A DNA stretch of 64,000 bases from JAJCYL01 sp040222875. Lineage in GTDB: Bacteria > Bacteroidota > Bacteroidia > Cytophagales > Cyclobacteriaceae. The stretch is taken from assembly GCA_040222875.1 (NCBI GenBank), contig JAVKCG010000005.1:124001-188000 (forward strand), written 5' to 3'. Position 1 is the stretch's first letter. Each line of letters starts with the position of its first letter. The notes under the pieces were generated by a model. It ran no database searches, was not told the origin of the DNA, and was given only the letters and a program-made list of their open reading frames with translations. Made by a program: the position numbers and the translations under genes. This document shows positions 54,901-63,322 of this stretch, piece after piece.

Positions 54901-57227
54901 ATGGAATTGCGGCTATTCCCTTCAGTGGCAGGTGATAAAATGGTTCCGGCAGTAGAAAATGTGGCCGAACCAATTCCATCTTCTGTAATTGGATAAGACC
55001 TAAAAGTGTTATTGCCAAACTCATGAGTCACCAGCCATGTTAGGTTGCCTCCAGGGCTTGAAGCTGTCATGCGCTCTGTCGCTTTATAAAACAATGGCCG
55101 ATCTTTCAAAACAACGGCCCCTCTTGCACTATCCTCCTTTAAATCAACTACAGAATAACGAACATCAAATGTTTGATCGCCCCAGGCGGGATCAGTCGTA
55201 AATATGTAGAAGGTGGTTGCATCCATAGGAACAGGGACAATCAAAGCCCCCTGGGCGGAAGTGCTATCTCCACCAATGTCAAACCCACCGACCATCCGTC
55301 CATGATCTTTGTGATAAACCGATGCGCCATTGGTATAGAAAAGCAGGTCTCCATTAATGTCTGAAATTGTTGCTGCTGCCTCAGGTGAATTCATCTGGTT
55401 TTCATCCACCAAGGGTACTGGTGGGGTCTCATTAAAATCTATCCCCGCCATTTCCCCAAAATACCATTGGTTAGATATCGTTTCAGTTTCACCATAAACT
55501 TCAACAGCGATATCATCAAAAAGTAAACAGCCACTTGATACACCGGGGTTATTAGGATTTGGTGCCTCCACTGCTACCCAATAAGTGCCGGCCGAATCAA
55601 CTTCAATTGTTTGTGTACTCTCACCTGTATTCCAGGCATATGATAATCCTCCGGTACCTGCATCAAGCAATAAAATCTCGCCTCGACAAATTACTGTGTC
55701 AGCGCCTAAATCAACTTCCAGTTGTGTATCAAGGATGTTAACCGTATTAGTGAACGTTTCAAGAGCTCCATTGTGAAATACTGTCATGGTGACGCTGAAC
55801 ATTCCGGCCGCTTCATATTCGTGGATGGGGCTGTGATCAAATGATGTATTACCATCTCCAAAATCCCAGAAATAGAAAGATGGCGGTGGATCAACGTTAG
55901 GTGTAAATTTCGTTGTAAGTGTCAGGCATGAATCTACGTAGGTGAAGACCGCCTGCTGAAACATATTGGTTGCGGGCTCAGCCTGCTCTGGAAATTGAAA
56001 GCCATTAAAGGCGGCATCGGTAAACGGTGCCGGCTCATAAATCAGGCTGTCAAACGCAAAATCAGGTTGAGTGATTGCACCAATTGAAATAGGTGATGTG
56101 TTGGTTTCCTGATAGAGATGATAAATCTGACCATCTGGCGCCAGCTTAAGGCCGAAACTTCTAAAAACAGGGTTCGGTAATAGCGAATTTACATTCCCCA
56201 GAGTGTCAAGGAAATCAAACTGAAATAGGTTGCCGGTTAATCCAGCAGCGCCATGCCTGGAAATATAGAGTTTTGTACTATCGGCTGACCATTCTGTATC
56301 ATAAATGGCAGTTGGTGTGTCAGTGTTTCCGGTATTAGTTATTTGCTGATCAAAAGTCAGGGCCCCTGTCTCAGTGTTAAGCCTCAATATTTGGATATTT
56401 CTGTTTGCATTTTTTGGACTGACTGCGATTCTAACTGTTGAGTCATTCACGACAATCCCTGCAAAGTTTTCAGCTATTATTTGAGGGGCTTCTGCACTTA
56501 AATCAAAGGTTTGAGTGGTGCCCAAGGCTCCTCCTAAAACTTCTAATACCCTATAAACGCCAGAGCTTTGATCTTGAGATAATAACCATGAATGAACCCT
56601 GTTTCTTTTCCTGATCATCAGCATCCCTGGCGATGGATTGGTTAAACCTGTTGAAGCATTTTTTTCAGGGCCAACATCACCAAGGTCAGGCTGATTTGCC
56701 TGATTGGCATTCCCCGGTAACTCAATATTTACCCTTGTATACTGTATTTCATTTACACCTTGATTGCCAGAATTTGTAAAAATGAACCAAGCCAGGTTCA
56801 ACCCTCCGGAGATCGGGGCAGCAACTGCGCTCTGGTTGATTGTTGAATCACCTGATAAGCCTGCGCCATTAGGTAACAGTGAGTGCGTTGCATCATAAAT
56901 ATTTACTCCATCGCTGTAAAAGAGTGTATTCCCATCGAACTCATCTGACACCACAACTCCACCACCACGGCCATAGGGAGTCGCCTGAATTTCCTCAATT
57001 ACGGCTTCATTATCTGACTTATTAAATAATATTGCCTGATTGGAATTTCCGAAATACCAGTTGTTGCCATTCACAACCTGGGCGTTTAGGGTATTTGGAA
57101 ATAAGAAGGTTACAATGACACTAATTGACAATAGCAAGCCCCTGCACAACACATTAATAGGATGGATATTCTGCACCTGTTTGACTTTGTTAAAATATTT
57201 GACCAAAAATGAAGTTTTTAGTATCAA
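51948..57227 (-). CDS. Giant T9SS type B surface protein with PKD and Ig-like domains
   Basis: 1759 residues as read from a TTG at 57227; no in-frame ATG occurs before the signal region (RGLLLSISVIVTFLFPNTLNA), so the start may be a GTG further in. Two long repeat halves (about 50-420 and 590-980) resemble WD40-like or lectin-type propellers with NNWYFGNSNQAILF and NQWYFGEMAGIDFN. PKD domains show FYFWDFGDGNTSFDHSP and EYFWTFGDGGSSMEQSP. Cys-paired Ig-like modules follow at about 1090-1660. The last 85 residues are a CHU_C gliding-motility-associated domain (IFAPTAFTPNGDGLNDSF, IYNRWGELVF, GTYAFVAKF). It is a T9SS cargo divergent from PorP/SprF. Confidence 0.93.
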   Translation of the reverse strand: MILKTSFLVKYFNKVKQVQNIHPINVLCRGLLLSISVIVTFLFPNTLNAQVVNGNNWYFGNSNQAILFNKSDNEAVIEEIQATPYGRGGGVVVSDEFDGNTLFYSDGVNIYDATHSLLPNGAGLSGDSTINQSAVAAPISGGLNLAWFIFTNSGNQGVNEIQYTRVNIELPGNANQANQPDLGDVGPEKNASTGLTNPSPGMLMIRKRNRVHSWLLSQDQSSGVYRVLEVLGGALGTTQTFDLSAEAPQIIAENFAGIVVNDSTVRIAVSPKNANRNIQILRLNTETGALTFDQQITNTGNTDTPTAIYDTEWSADSTKLYISRHGAAGLTGNLFQFDFLDTLGNVNSLLPNPVFRSFGLKLAPDGQIYHLYQETNTSPISIGAITQPDFAFDSLIYEPAPFTDAAFNGFQFPEQAEPATNMFQQAVFTYVDSCLTLTTKFTPNVDPPPSFYFWDFGDGNTSFDHSPIHEYEAAGMFSVTMTVFHNGALETFTNTVNILDTQLEVDLGADTVICRGEILLLDAGTGGLSYAWNTGESTQTIEVDSAGTYWVAVEAPNPNNPGVSSGCLLFDDIAVEVYGETETISNQWYFGEMAGIDFNETPPVPLVDENQMNSPEAAATISDINGDLLFYTNGASVYHKDHGRMVGGFDIGGDSTSAQGALIVPVPMDATTFYIFTTDPAWGDQTFDVRYSVVDLKEDSARGAVVLKDRPLFYKATERMTASSPGGNLTWLVTHEFGNNTFRSYPITEDGIGSATFSTAGTILSPATEGNSRNSMKLSADVSRLAMTIAGDENFVEIYNYADTTGEVSDPVLINIEEPAPAEIYGVEFSSNTQKLYVTTRGGGSSKLIQYDLDTLQADSIAMSKFVIAEDAQEFGQLQTGPNGVIYMAINGSPDLGTINNPNGDDDQAGFVINGFNLGGRISTLGLPNFVQNTSQPPQSPSIGASDGCIGQESQFTGNGTSSIDEYFWTFGDGGSSMEQSPVYTYNAIGSYTVSLNITNRCGLDTTLTQQISINPLPTRPTTPGATAICQDTLVLEALPADDPAFAYNWSTGDTTRQITVSQPGIFDIFITDRATGCTSDTVQVLVADGRPIIDLGPPRTVCTGEQIADLDAENPGASYAWTLNGNNLANVGRFQTVNTNATGDFEYAVSVVDPITGCIGRDTLQLTVNGPPDITLNATATTNCGQLDGQIDIVFNETGNFDYQIISGGTSVASGNIDGPVTVPVTGIGAGSYSVTTTNTVSNCSGTTSTNIADSNTNFQVALTAVPDCGTNGAIDMTVTNTVDPLVAIAYNYTLSFSDGTVVSTGSDIATTLRFNPPPLDTGTYNVVVVRTDVTPNCTETAQVNLGENPPANILIDPVYNFCGGSGTINPSVDGGGTLTWTLPDGSVTAGNPLNVTQSGTYSVTSSAAGFCPQTETTEVIISQDPVVSIDVSGDQCDGQLTLTAVTDNQNGNNSFVWGSNDANNGSNSPVINVFESGTYTVTARNQNTGCQTNTSVDVNVEPLLELFITSEPDCDDNSQIFLIAESNITADVTFEWIGPSGELLPDTTAIIAVNQSGLYTARVIRTNSLCDASANFDALLEPILEEDLILPSRAVICPEDPATSTASLDAGTFSTFEWRLVPDETILATTQTYDITVPGRYEVTISNGLTCIKDFVEVVEDCTPRIFAPTAFTPNGDGLNDSFAIFNNPFVSDFNIFIYNRWGELVFTANNLDFRWDGLFRGELAPIGTYAFVAKFRSSIDPDVGEIEQHGSVTLIR

Positions 57228-57370
57228 AACTAAAGTTATTTAGTAACGATGTAATTGAAGACATCATTATGTAGGCGATGGTTAAAGGCAACACATTTTC
57301 CAAATTGATATATAATTACCTATTTTGCAAAGCTCTTGAGTGGCGAGGGTTATGCCACAAAAACAGGTTT

Positions 57371-58411
57371 ATGAAACAACTTATTTCCGCGATTCTTGTC
57401 CTGCTTTTGGCATGTTTAGATAACAACGTTTTCGGTCAAGACCCTCAATTTTCGCAGTATTACGCCGCTCCTCTGTACATGAACCCGGGGCTTACGGGTA
57501 TTCAAGGTGAAGGCCGAATTGGGGTCAACTACCGGAACCAATGGCCTGCTCTTAATGCTAATTTTGAAACTTTCTCCGCATGGGTAGATTATAATATTCA
57601 GGAGCACAACAGCAGTGTAGGCTTTATAGTAACCAGAGATTCGGAAGGTTTTGCGGGACTAAATTCGACCTCAGTTGGGGCCTTATATGCCTACGAAGTT
57701 GAATTGAGCTACAATTGGGTTTTCAGGCCGGGAGTTCAATTGTCTTATACAACCCGTGATCTCAATTTTACCTCCCTGACTTTTGGTGACCAATTTGATA
57801 ATACAGGCCTCGTTAATAATAATTCTGCCGAAGGCTTGAATAGTGGGTTAAAAAACAATTATCTCGATGCTGCCTTTGGCGGTATTTTCTATTCGCAGCG
57901 CATTTGGGTTGGTGTTTCAATGCACAATGTTTTTGAGCCAGATCAATCATTAATTGATGGCGATGGAGCAAGTAGCCCATTGCCCAGAAGATATTCAGTT
58001 CATGGTGGCTACAGACTACCATTGAGGGTTGGTAGAAATATTGGCAGGAGTGCAGATGGTATGGAACGCAGTGTCACACCTACTTTCAATTATCGCTCTC
58101 AAGGTAAATTTGATCAACTTGATCTTGGGGTATTTTTCACATTACAGCCAATAGTTGTCGGTTTGTGGTATAGGGGCATCCCAATCAAATCAGTTGATGG
58201 TTTCGCCAATAATGAGTCTATAATCACGCACTTTGGCCTAACAAAAGGTAGGGCAACTTTCGGCTATAGTTACGACCTTACAATTTCCAAACTTGGTCTT
58301 GATACCGGCGGGGCCCACGAGATTTCATTGATCTACACTTTTAGGGTTGGCAAACCACGACCGCCAAAAGATGTGCAACGGTTGAGGTGTCCGGTGCCAT
58401 TTATTTTTTAA
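57371..58411 (+). CDS. PorP/SprF-family type IX secretion-associated membrane protein
   Basis: 346 residues from the ATG at 57371, giving a signal peptide (KQLISAILVLLLACLDNNVFG). The family opening DPQFSQYYAAPLYMNPGLTG is intact, followed by RIGVNYRNQWPALNANFETF and typical strands ending with GAHEISLIYTFRV. PorP/SprF proteins are outer-membrane barrels that assist anchoring or secretion of CHU_C-tailed cargo, for example SprB. This gene sits 143 bases from the giant CHU_C protein in divergent orientation, so the pair is probably a cargo and its dedicated partner. A TonB-like/TPR gene follows after one base. Confidence 0.95.
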   Translation: MKQLISAILVLLLACLDNNVFGQDPQFSQYYAAPLYMNPGLTGIQGEGRIGVNYRNQWPALNANFETFSAWVDYNIQEHNSSVGFIVTRDSEGFAGLNSTSVGALYAYEVELSYNWVFRPGVQLSYTTRDLNFTSLTFGDQFDNTGLVNNNSAEGLNSGLKNNYLDAAFGGIFYSQRIWVGVSMHNVFEPDQSLIDGDGASSPLPRRYSVHGGYRLPLRVGRNIGRSADGMERSVTPTFNYRSQGKFDQLDLGVFFTLQPIVVGLWYRGIPIKSVDGFANNESIITHFGLTKGRATFGYSYDLTISKLGLDTGGAHEISLIYTFRVGKPRPPKDVQRLRCPVPFIF

Positions 58412-58412
58412 G

Positions 58413-59071
58413 ATGAGATACTTGTCAACTTTAATTTTACTACTTGCTTTTAATCAGTTGTCTGCTCAAGAACGACTTTTTTATGTAAACCTTGAAGGAA
58501 ATTGGGACTATTCAGGTGATGAATCAAGGGCAAGATTTGCTGGTAATAATCAATTAATTAAAGCACATTTTTCAAAATTTGCGAGTGACATTTTTAGAGC
58601 TGGACAACCAAATGGTAAAGTAGTAAACTCGATTTCATCGTCAATGAATCAGGGCAGATTGACACCATCGTTGTGCGAAGTAGCTTGGGACAGACATATG
58701 ACAATGTTTTCAAGGATATCTTATCCCAAACTAGCGGCATGTGGGTTCCAGGTAAAAAAGGTGATGAAAGAATACCCGACCAAATGACCATGTGGGTGTA
58801 TGTGTATAAGGGGTCAAAAAAAAAGAAAACAATGGAACAATTTATTCTTGATGGTGACTCATTCTTTTCTCAAAATGAATTCAAAAAAGCTCTAAAGGAA
58901 TTTAAAGGAGTCCTATTTTACAATCCATTAGATCCTAAAGTACTTCATAAGGCCGGTGTTGCTTTAATAAAAATGAACCAGAATAAAGACGCTTGTAAAT
59001 ATCTCCAAGAGTCTTCACAATATGGCAATCCTGAGGCAGAAGAATTATTCATGGAATACTGCTCACATTAG
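58413..59071 (+). pseudogene. Frameshifted TonB-C-terminal-like / TPR protein
   Basis: Two frames make one protein-like product. The first (from 58413) has a signal peptide and runs ERLFYVNLEGNWDYSGDESR up to NGKVV. The reading then continues one frame over at about 58619-58632 as LDFIVNESGQIDTIVVRSS, then TYDNVFKDILSQTSGMWVPG, a TonB-C-terminal-like fold. TPR/Sel1-like helices follow (FFSQNEFKKALKEFKGVLF, YNPLDPKVLHKAGVALI). The second frame has a stop upstream at 58616, so the shift must lie after that point. No classical slippery heptamer is present. It is a genuine one-base deletion or an assembly error. It would have been translated with the PorP/SprF gene. Confidence 0.75.
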
Positions 59072-59115
59072 ATATAAACTTTATTGAACCTCCCCATATT
59101 GTAAATTTTCACTCT

Positions 59116-59123
59116 TAGCTTTG
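59116..59123 (+). promoter_or_regulatory. TANNTTTG box upstream of the ATP-grasp gene
   Basis: TAGCTTTG ends 19 bases before the ATG at 59143. No proper -33 element was found at the expected distance. Confidence 0.3.
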
Positions 59124-59142
59124 TTGGCCTAATTTCGAAAAC

Positions 59143-60354
59143 ATGCCAACTAAACTCACATTCCTTTGCATTTCAAGCTATCATAAAGGGGAAGATTTTC
59201 TCAAGTCATGCAAGCAAGAAGGCAACAAGGTATTTTTATTAACTGCGAAATGTCTTGATGATAAATGGAAGCGTGAATTCATTGATGATGTCTTTTTTGT
59301 AGAGGAAAAACAACGCGGGATTTGGGATATGGAAGATGTGAAAAATGGGCTTGCCCATTTTATGAAATCAACCAAAATTGACCGCATTGTTGCCCTGGAT
59401 GATTTTGATGTAGAAAAGGCTTCATTTTTAAGAGAGCACTTTAGATTTCCTGGTATGGGTCAAACTACTTCGAGGTATTTTCGGGACAAGTTGGCCATGC
59501 GGATGAAGGCGCAGGAATCCGGCATCGATGTGCCGGCATTCACTTCGATTTTTAATGATGAGGAGGTCAATAATTATGTGGCCAAAACAAAAGCCCCCTG
59601 GGTATTGAAACCACGATTTGAAGCCTCTGCTACGGGTATTAAGAAAGTTAACTCAAAAGATGAACTGTGGGCGGCAATTCATCAAACCGGTGACGAACGT
59701 CATAATTGCCTCGTAGAGCAATTTAGGCCAGGTGATGTTTACCATGTTGATACAATTACAGTTGATGGCAAAGTAATATTCTGCCAGGTTTCCCAATATC
59801 TCAATCCGCCCTTTGATGTTGCCCACGGCGGAGGCATATTTCAATCGCACACAGTTGAATACGACAGTGATGATGACAAAGCCTTGCGAAAGCTCAATGA
59901 AGAGGTGTTGAAATCTTTTGGGATGCAATTCAGTGCCAGCCATACTGAATTTATAAAGTGCAAGGATGATTGCAGGTTTTATTTTTTAGAGACCAGCTCC
60001 AGAGTTGGTGGTGCACATTTGGCAGAAATGGTTGAAGTGGCTTCTGATATTAATTTATGGGCTGAGTGGGCAAGAGTAGAAACAGCAAAAGCCTCTGGCA
60101 AGAAATACAAAGCTCCGAAATCAAGGAAAGGTTATGCGGGAATTATAGTGTCATTAAGTAGGTTCCAACATCCTGATGATTCAACCTTTGACGACAAAGA
60201 GATAGTTTGGCGATTGAAAAAAGACCATCATATTGGTCTCATCATTAAGGCAAAGAGCCGGAAGCGGATTTTGGAGCTACTTGATAAATATGCCGTTAAG
60301 ATCAGGGACGAATTCCATGCCAGTGCCCCAGCGCCAGCAAAGTCAACCGACTAA
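59143..60354 (+). CDS. ATP-grasp domain protein (carboxylate-amine ligase type)
   Basis: 403 residues. The N-domain begins KLTFLCISSYHKGEDFLKSC. The ATP-grasp core shows DKLAMRMKAQESGIDVPAF, the phosphate loop APWVLKPRFEASATGIKK, VEQFRPGDVYHVDTITVDGK and the metal-binding YFLETSSRVGGAHLAEMV. The layout is that of carbamoyl-phosphate-synthase/biotin-carboxylase-like ligases without extra domains. The substrates cannot be named. It is monocistronic, with a terminator at 60396 and a TAGCTTTG box 19 bases upstream. Confidence 0.88.
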   Translation: MPTKLTFLCISSYHKGEDFLKSCKQEGNKVFLLTAKCLDDKWKREFIDDVFFVEEKQRGIWDMEDVKNGLAHFMKSTKIDRIVALDDFDVEKASFLREHFRFPGMGQTTSRYFRDKLAMRMKAQESGIDVPAFTSIFNDEEVNNYVAKTKAPWVLKPRFEASATGIKKVNSKDELWAAIHQTGDERHNCLVEQFRPGDVYHVDTITVDGKVIFCQVSQYLNPPFDVAHGGGIFQSHTVEYDSDDDKALRKLNEEVLKSFGMQFSASHTEFIKCKDDCRFYFLETSSRVGGAHLAEMVEVASDINLWAEWARVETAKASGKKYKAPKSRKGYAGIIVSLSRFQHPDDSTFDDKEIVWRLKKDHHIGLIIKAKSRKRILELLDKYAVKIRDEFHASAPAPAKSTD

Positions 60355-60395
60355 AGCATTTTCCGTAAAGGTGGGTTTGTAGTTGAAAATCTTTT

Positions 60396-60419
60396 GAAGG
60401 GGGCCACAAGCCCTTTTTT
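60396..60419 (+). terminator. Terminator after the ATP-grasp gene
   Basis: AAGGGGGC and GCCCTTTT pair (two G-U pairs) around a CACAA loop, followed by a T-run. It lies about 40 bases past the stop. Confidence 0.75.
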
Positions 60420-60455
60420 CTTAAATTCGCCATTTATCATTAAGCCGGTTCTCCC

Positions 60456-62516
60456 TTGAGAATTTCCAATAAGAGCATAATCAGATTAAGCATAGTTTTC
60501 GGGTTCATTTTTTGGGCCCTGCTGGTTGTCATTGATCTGCTCATTCTATTTTCTCAATCGCACAATCTGAATTTTGGCATACCGCAGTTCTTGCCGAAGG
60601 TGATGCTCATCCTATTCATCTTCAACCTGCTGATCTATTACAGATACACTATCATCAAGGCGGAGAGCGTCAACTTTTTGGATTTACTCTGGAAAGTATT
60701 TGTTACCGGCCTGCTCACAACAATATTATCACTTATAATCAGGTTTGTTTTTACCATCCTAGGGTCAACAGCCCTGGCTAAAAATGTGATGGTAATTAAC
60801 ATCTTTTACCATCTGAATATTGGCCTGGTTGTGGCGTTTCTGGTGTCAACTTTCGTTGCCTGGAAGCGGCTCATTCTTTACCAAAAATCTAAAATTTTAA
60901 TCACTACCTGGAAAATTTTTGAATATGCCCTGGTTGGTGGAATGTTCTTCAATTTGCTTGGATATGGAATGTTCGAAATACCTTTTAACCTGGCGTTCAG
61001 CATCCTGATTGTTCTGGGTTTGATCCATTCATTTAATCTCAAATGGGTGGCCTATTTAAACTTCAAGCAAAAGTGGAAAAGCATACTTTTCATAATTCTG
61101 GTAATCATTTACCTAAGCTATTTCTTCCTTAACCTTGTCCGTTATTCTGATGAAAATCAGCTGGCAATAGACCTCTTTAATGATGTCTACATTCTGGCCC
61201 TTTTTACTTTCATATTCATCTATTCTGTTATTGCGGTTCTGGTTATCCTTTTCAACCTTCCCACATCCTCAGTATTTGAGAAAAAGCTGGAGGAGGTAGT
61301 CAGTTTTCAACGCCTTAGCCAATCTATTCCCTCTGGTAAAAATGAGGACCAGGTTTATGAAATTTTACTGGATAGCTCAGTGAGTGCCGTCTTTGCTGAC
61401 GGTGCATGGATTGAAATCCTAAACAGCAAAGGTGTTGTAACTAAGACCCTAACTAACAATCTCGACCATGATAAAATTGCATCGATAAAAGCTGGTGTAA
61501 AAACTGATACGGTTAAAGAAATTTTAGAATCGCATTTTGAGGCAGAAAACCTCTCAGGGAAAGTGCTTGGTACGATTAAGGGAGCGTCTTTCAAATCGAT
61601 TTTAGCATACCCTGTAACAGCTAAATCAAAACATGTTGCAACGCTTGTTTTGTTAAAAGAAGTCAATGATGCCTTTGACAAGGAGATGGTGAACATCATT
61701 GAGACTTTTGTGAACCAGGCGAATATCTCCATTGAGAATTTCCGGTTGCTAAATGAAGCCATAAAAAATGAGCGGTACAAAGAAGAGCTGAAAATTGCAA
61801 ACCGAGTTCAGCAAAGTTTGCTCCCGGATCAATTAAACTGCAATGGGCAAATTGAGATTACGGCTTTTTCACAAGCTGCCGATGAAGTTGGAGGAGATTA
61901 TTATGACGTTTTCAACTACGAAGACGGCAAAGTGGCACTGGTCATAGGAGATGTTTCTGGTAAGGGTACTTCCGCAGCTTTCAACATGTCACAAATGAAG
62001 GGCATTTTTCATAGCCTGGTGCAGGTGAGCCAATCCCCAAAAGAGTTCATGATCAACGCTAACAATGCCCTTAGTCGGTGCCTGGAGCGCTCATCATTTA
62101 TCACATTGGCGTTGTATATAATTGATCCTGCAACAAAAAAAGTAGAATACTGCAGAGCTGGTCATTGCCCCACACTTTATTACGATTCTGCAACTGGAAA
62201 GACATATTATTTTAAAAATAAAGGCATGGGTCTGGGCATTCTTAGAAACACTGAGTTCCATAAATACGTTGAAGTGCACCAGTTTGAATACAACCCAAAA
62301 GATATTATGGTACTCTACACAGATGGAGTTACCGAAGCGACCAACGCCAATAGAGAAGAATATGGCTATGATAGATTGAAAAAGTCGCTTGAAGGACTGA
62401 CCACCCAGCCTCCGGAACTTATCCAAAAAGGAATAGTTAAAGACCTGTACAAATTCGCCGACGAAGAGTTGCTGAATGACGATTACTCATTGGTGATAGT
62501 AAAATTTAAAAATTGA
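60456..62516 (+). CDS. Membrane PP2C (SpoIIE/RsbU-type) serine phosphatase with GAF domain
   Basis: 686 residues; the start is TTG at 60456, since no ATG precedes the first helix. About 8 transmembrane helices occupy residues 8-265 (LSIVFGFIFWALLVVIDLL and more). A GAF domain spans about 285-435. The SpoIIE phosphatase spans about 455-686 with EVGGDYYDVF, GDVSGKGTSAAFNMSQMKG, MVLYTDGVTEATN and DDYSLVIVK. The Asp residues in those motifs bind the metals. The phosphatase would dephosphorylate the STAS antagonist encoded next and free it to bind the kinase. The three genes 60456-63268 form a partner-switch operon with 1-base or overlapping junctions. Confidence 0.95.
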   Translation: MRISNKSIIRLSIVFGFIFWALLVVIDLLILFSQSHNLNFGIPQFLPKVMLILFIFNLLIYYRYTIIKAESVNFLDLLWKVFVTGLLTTILSLIIRFVFTILGSTALAKNVMVINIFYHLNIGLVVAFLVSTFVAWKRLILYQKSKILITTWKIFEYALVGGMFFNLLGYGMFEIPFNLAFSILIVLGLIHSFNLKWVAYLNFKQKWKSILFIILVIIYLSYFFLNLVRYSDENQLAIDLFNDVYILALFTFIFIYSVIAVLVILFNLPTSSVFEKKLEEVVSFQRLSQSIPSGKNEDQVYEILLDSSVSAVFADGAWIEILNSKGVVTKTLTNNLDHDKIASIKAGVKTDTVKEILESHFEAENLSGKVLGTIKGASFKSILAYPVTAKSKHVATLVLLKEVNDAFDKEMVNIIETFVNQANISIENFRLLNEAIKNERYKEELKIANRVQQSLLPDQLNCNGQIEITAFSQAADEVGGDYYDVFNYEDGKVALVIGDVSGKGTSAAFNMSQMKGIFHSLVQVSQSPKEFMINANNALSRCLERSSFITLALYIIDPATKKVEYCRAGHCPTLYYDSATGKTYYFKNKGMGLGILRNTEFHKYVEVHQFEYNPKDIMVLYTDGVTEATNANREEYGYDRLKKSLEGLTTQPPELIQKGIVKDLYKFADEELLNDDYSLVIVKFKN

Positions 62517-62517
62517 T

Positions 62518-62868
62518 ATGGTAGAAATAACAACTACATCTGAAGACGGTATTTATAAGATTGGTGTAAATGGTGATGTCGATGCCAGCTCATCCATTCA
62601 TCTTGACAACGCACTTAAAGAGGCGATCGAAAAAGATGAAAGCAAGATACTGGTTGATTGCAGGGAATTAAACTATATATCATCCGCCGGCTTGGGTGTT
62701 TTTATGTCATATCTGGAAGATTTGAAAGAGAAAAATGTGTCGTTTGCGATCTATGGATTACAGGAAAAAGTAAACCACGTTTTTGAACTAATTGGACTAG
62801 AAAATTTGATTAAGATAATGAAGACCGAAGAGGAAGCGGTCTCGTATTTGAATGGAACATACGCTTAA
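62518..62868 (+). CDS. STAS-domain anti-sigma factor antagonist (RsbV/SpoIIAA-like)
   Basis: 116 residues forming one STAS domain. The conserved phosphorylation region reads NYISSAGLGVFMSYL with Ser56 at the position of SpoIIAA Ser58. EDGIYKIGVNGDVDASSSI is the first strand and loop. It is phosphorylated by the HATPase protein encoded next and dephosphorylated by the SpoIIE phosphatase before it. Its start is one base past the phosphatase stop. No sigma factor of the SigB/SigF type lies within the window, so the downstream target is unidentified. Confidence 0.94.
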   Translation: MVEITTTSEDGIYKIGVNGDVDASSSIHLDNALKEAIEKDESKILVDCRELNYISSAGLGVFMSYLEDLKEKNVSFAIYGLQEKVNHVFELIGLENLIKIMKTEEEAVSYLNGTYA

Positions 62869-63268
62869 ATCACATTGTAGTAAAAAGCATCTGCGTGAAA
62901 TAAGGACTTTTGTAGAGAAGGTCCTGAAATCTCACAAAATGCCTGATATTGAGGCATATCAGATCATTTTGGCCGTTGACGAAATCTGCGCCAATTTGAT
63001 CATCCATTCTCATCAATGTAATGAAAAAGAAACGTTCGAGGTAAAAATCAATTACAATGAAGATGAGGAAATCACATTTGAAATAATCGATGATGGCCTT
63101 GCTTTCGCCCTTAAAGGATATTCAGAACCTGATCTCCAGGAAATAATTAAAACAAAGAAAAAAGGTGGCCTGGGGTTAATGCTTGTTCAAAAGATTATGG
63201 ATTCTATTGAGTTCAGAAAAAAGAACAAAAAAACGGTTTGCTTTATGTGCAAGAAATTGCACTCCTAA
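62852..63268 (+). CDS. RsbW-type serine kinase / HATPase_c anti-sigma regulator
   Basis: 138 residues. GHKL ATP-binding motifs are present: N-box AVDEICANLIIHSH, G1 EIIDDGLAFA and G2 KKGGLGLMLVQKIMD. It overlaps the STAS gene by 17 bases. In characterised systems this protein binds a sigma factor and phosphorylates the STAS partner. In Bacteroidota the end target is often not sigma but another effector. No adjacent sigma gene is seen, so the output is undetermined. It ends 54 bases before the next lipoprotein gene. Confidence 0.94.
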   Translation: MEHTLKSHCSKKHLREIRTFVEKVLKSHKMPDIEAYQIILAVDEICANLIIHSHQCNEKETFEVKINYNEDEEITFEIIDDGLAFALKGYSEPDLQEIIKTKKKGGLGLMLVQKIMDSIEFRKKNKKTVCFMCKKLHS

Positions 63269-63297
63269 CACACATTACCAAAGTCCCCCATTTCAGC

Positions 63298-63305
63298 TAA
63301 TTTTG
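63298..63305 (+). promoter_or_regulatory. TANNTTTG box upstream of the SurA-like lipoprotein
   Basis: TAATTTTG ends 17 bases before the ATG at 63323. No suitable -33 element was found. Confidence 0.3.
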
Positions 63306-63322
63306 CGCCTCAATTTTCACTG

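Noticed and set aside
58673..58787. Two separate overlapping genes in the TonB-like/TPR region
   Set aside because: The two frames complete one domain (NGKVV joined to LDFIVNESGQIDT), so a single frameshifted gene is the better reading.
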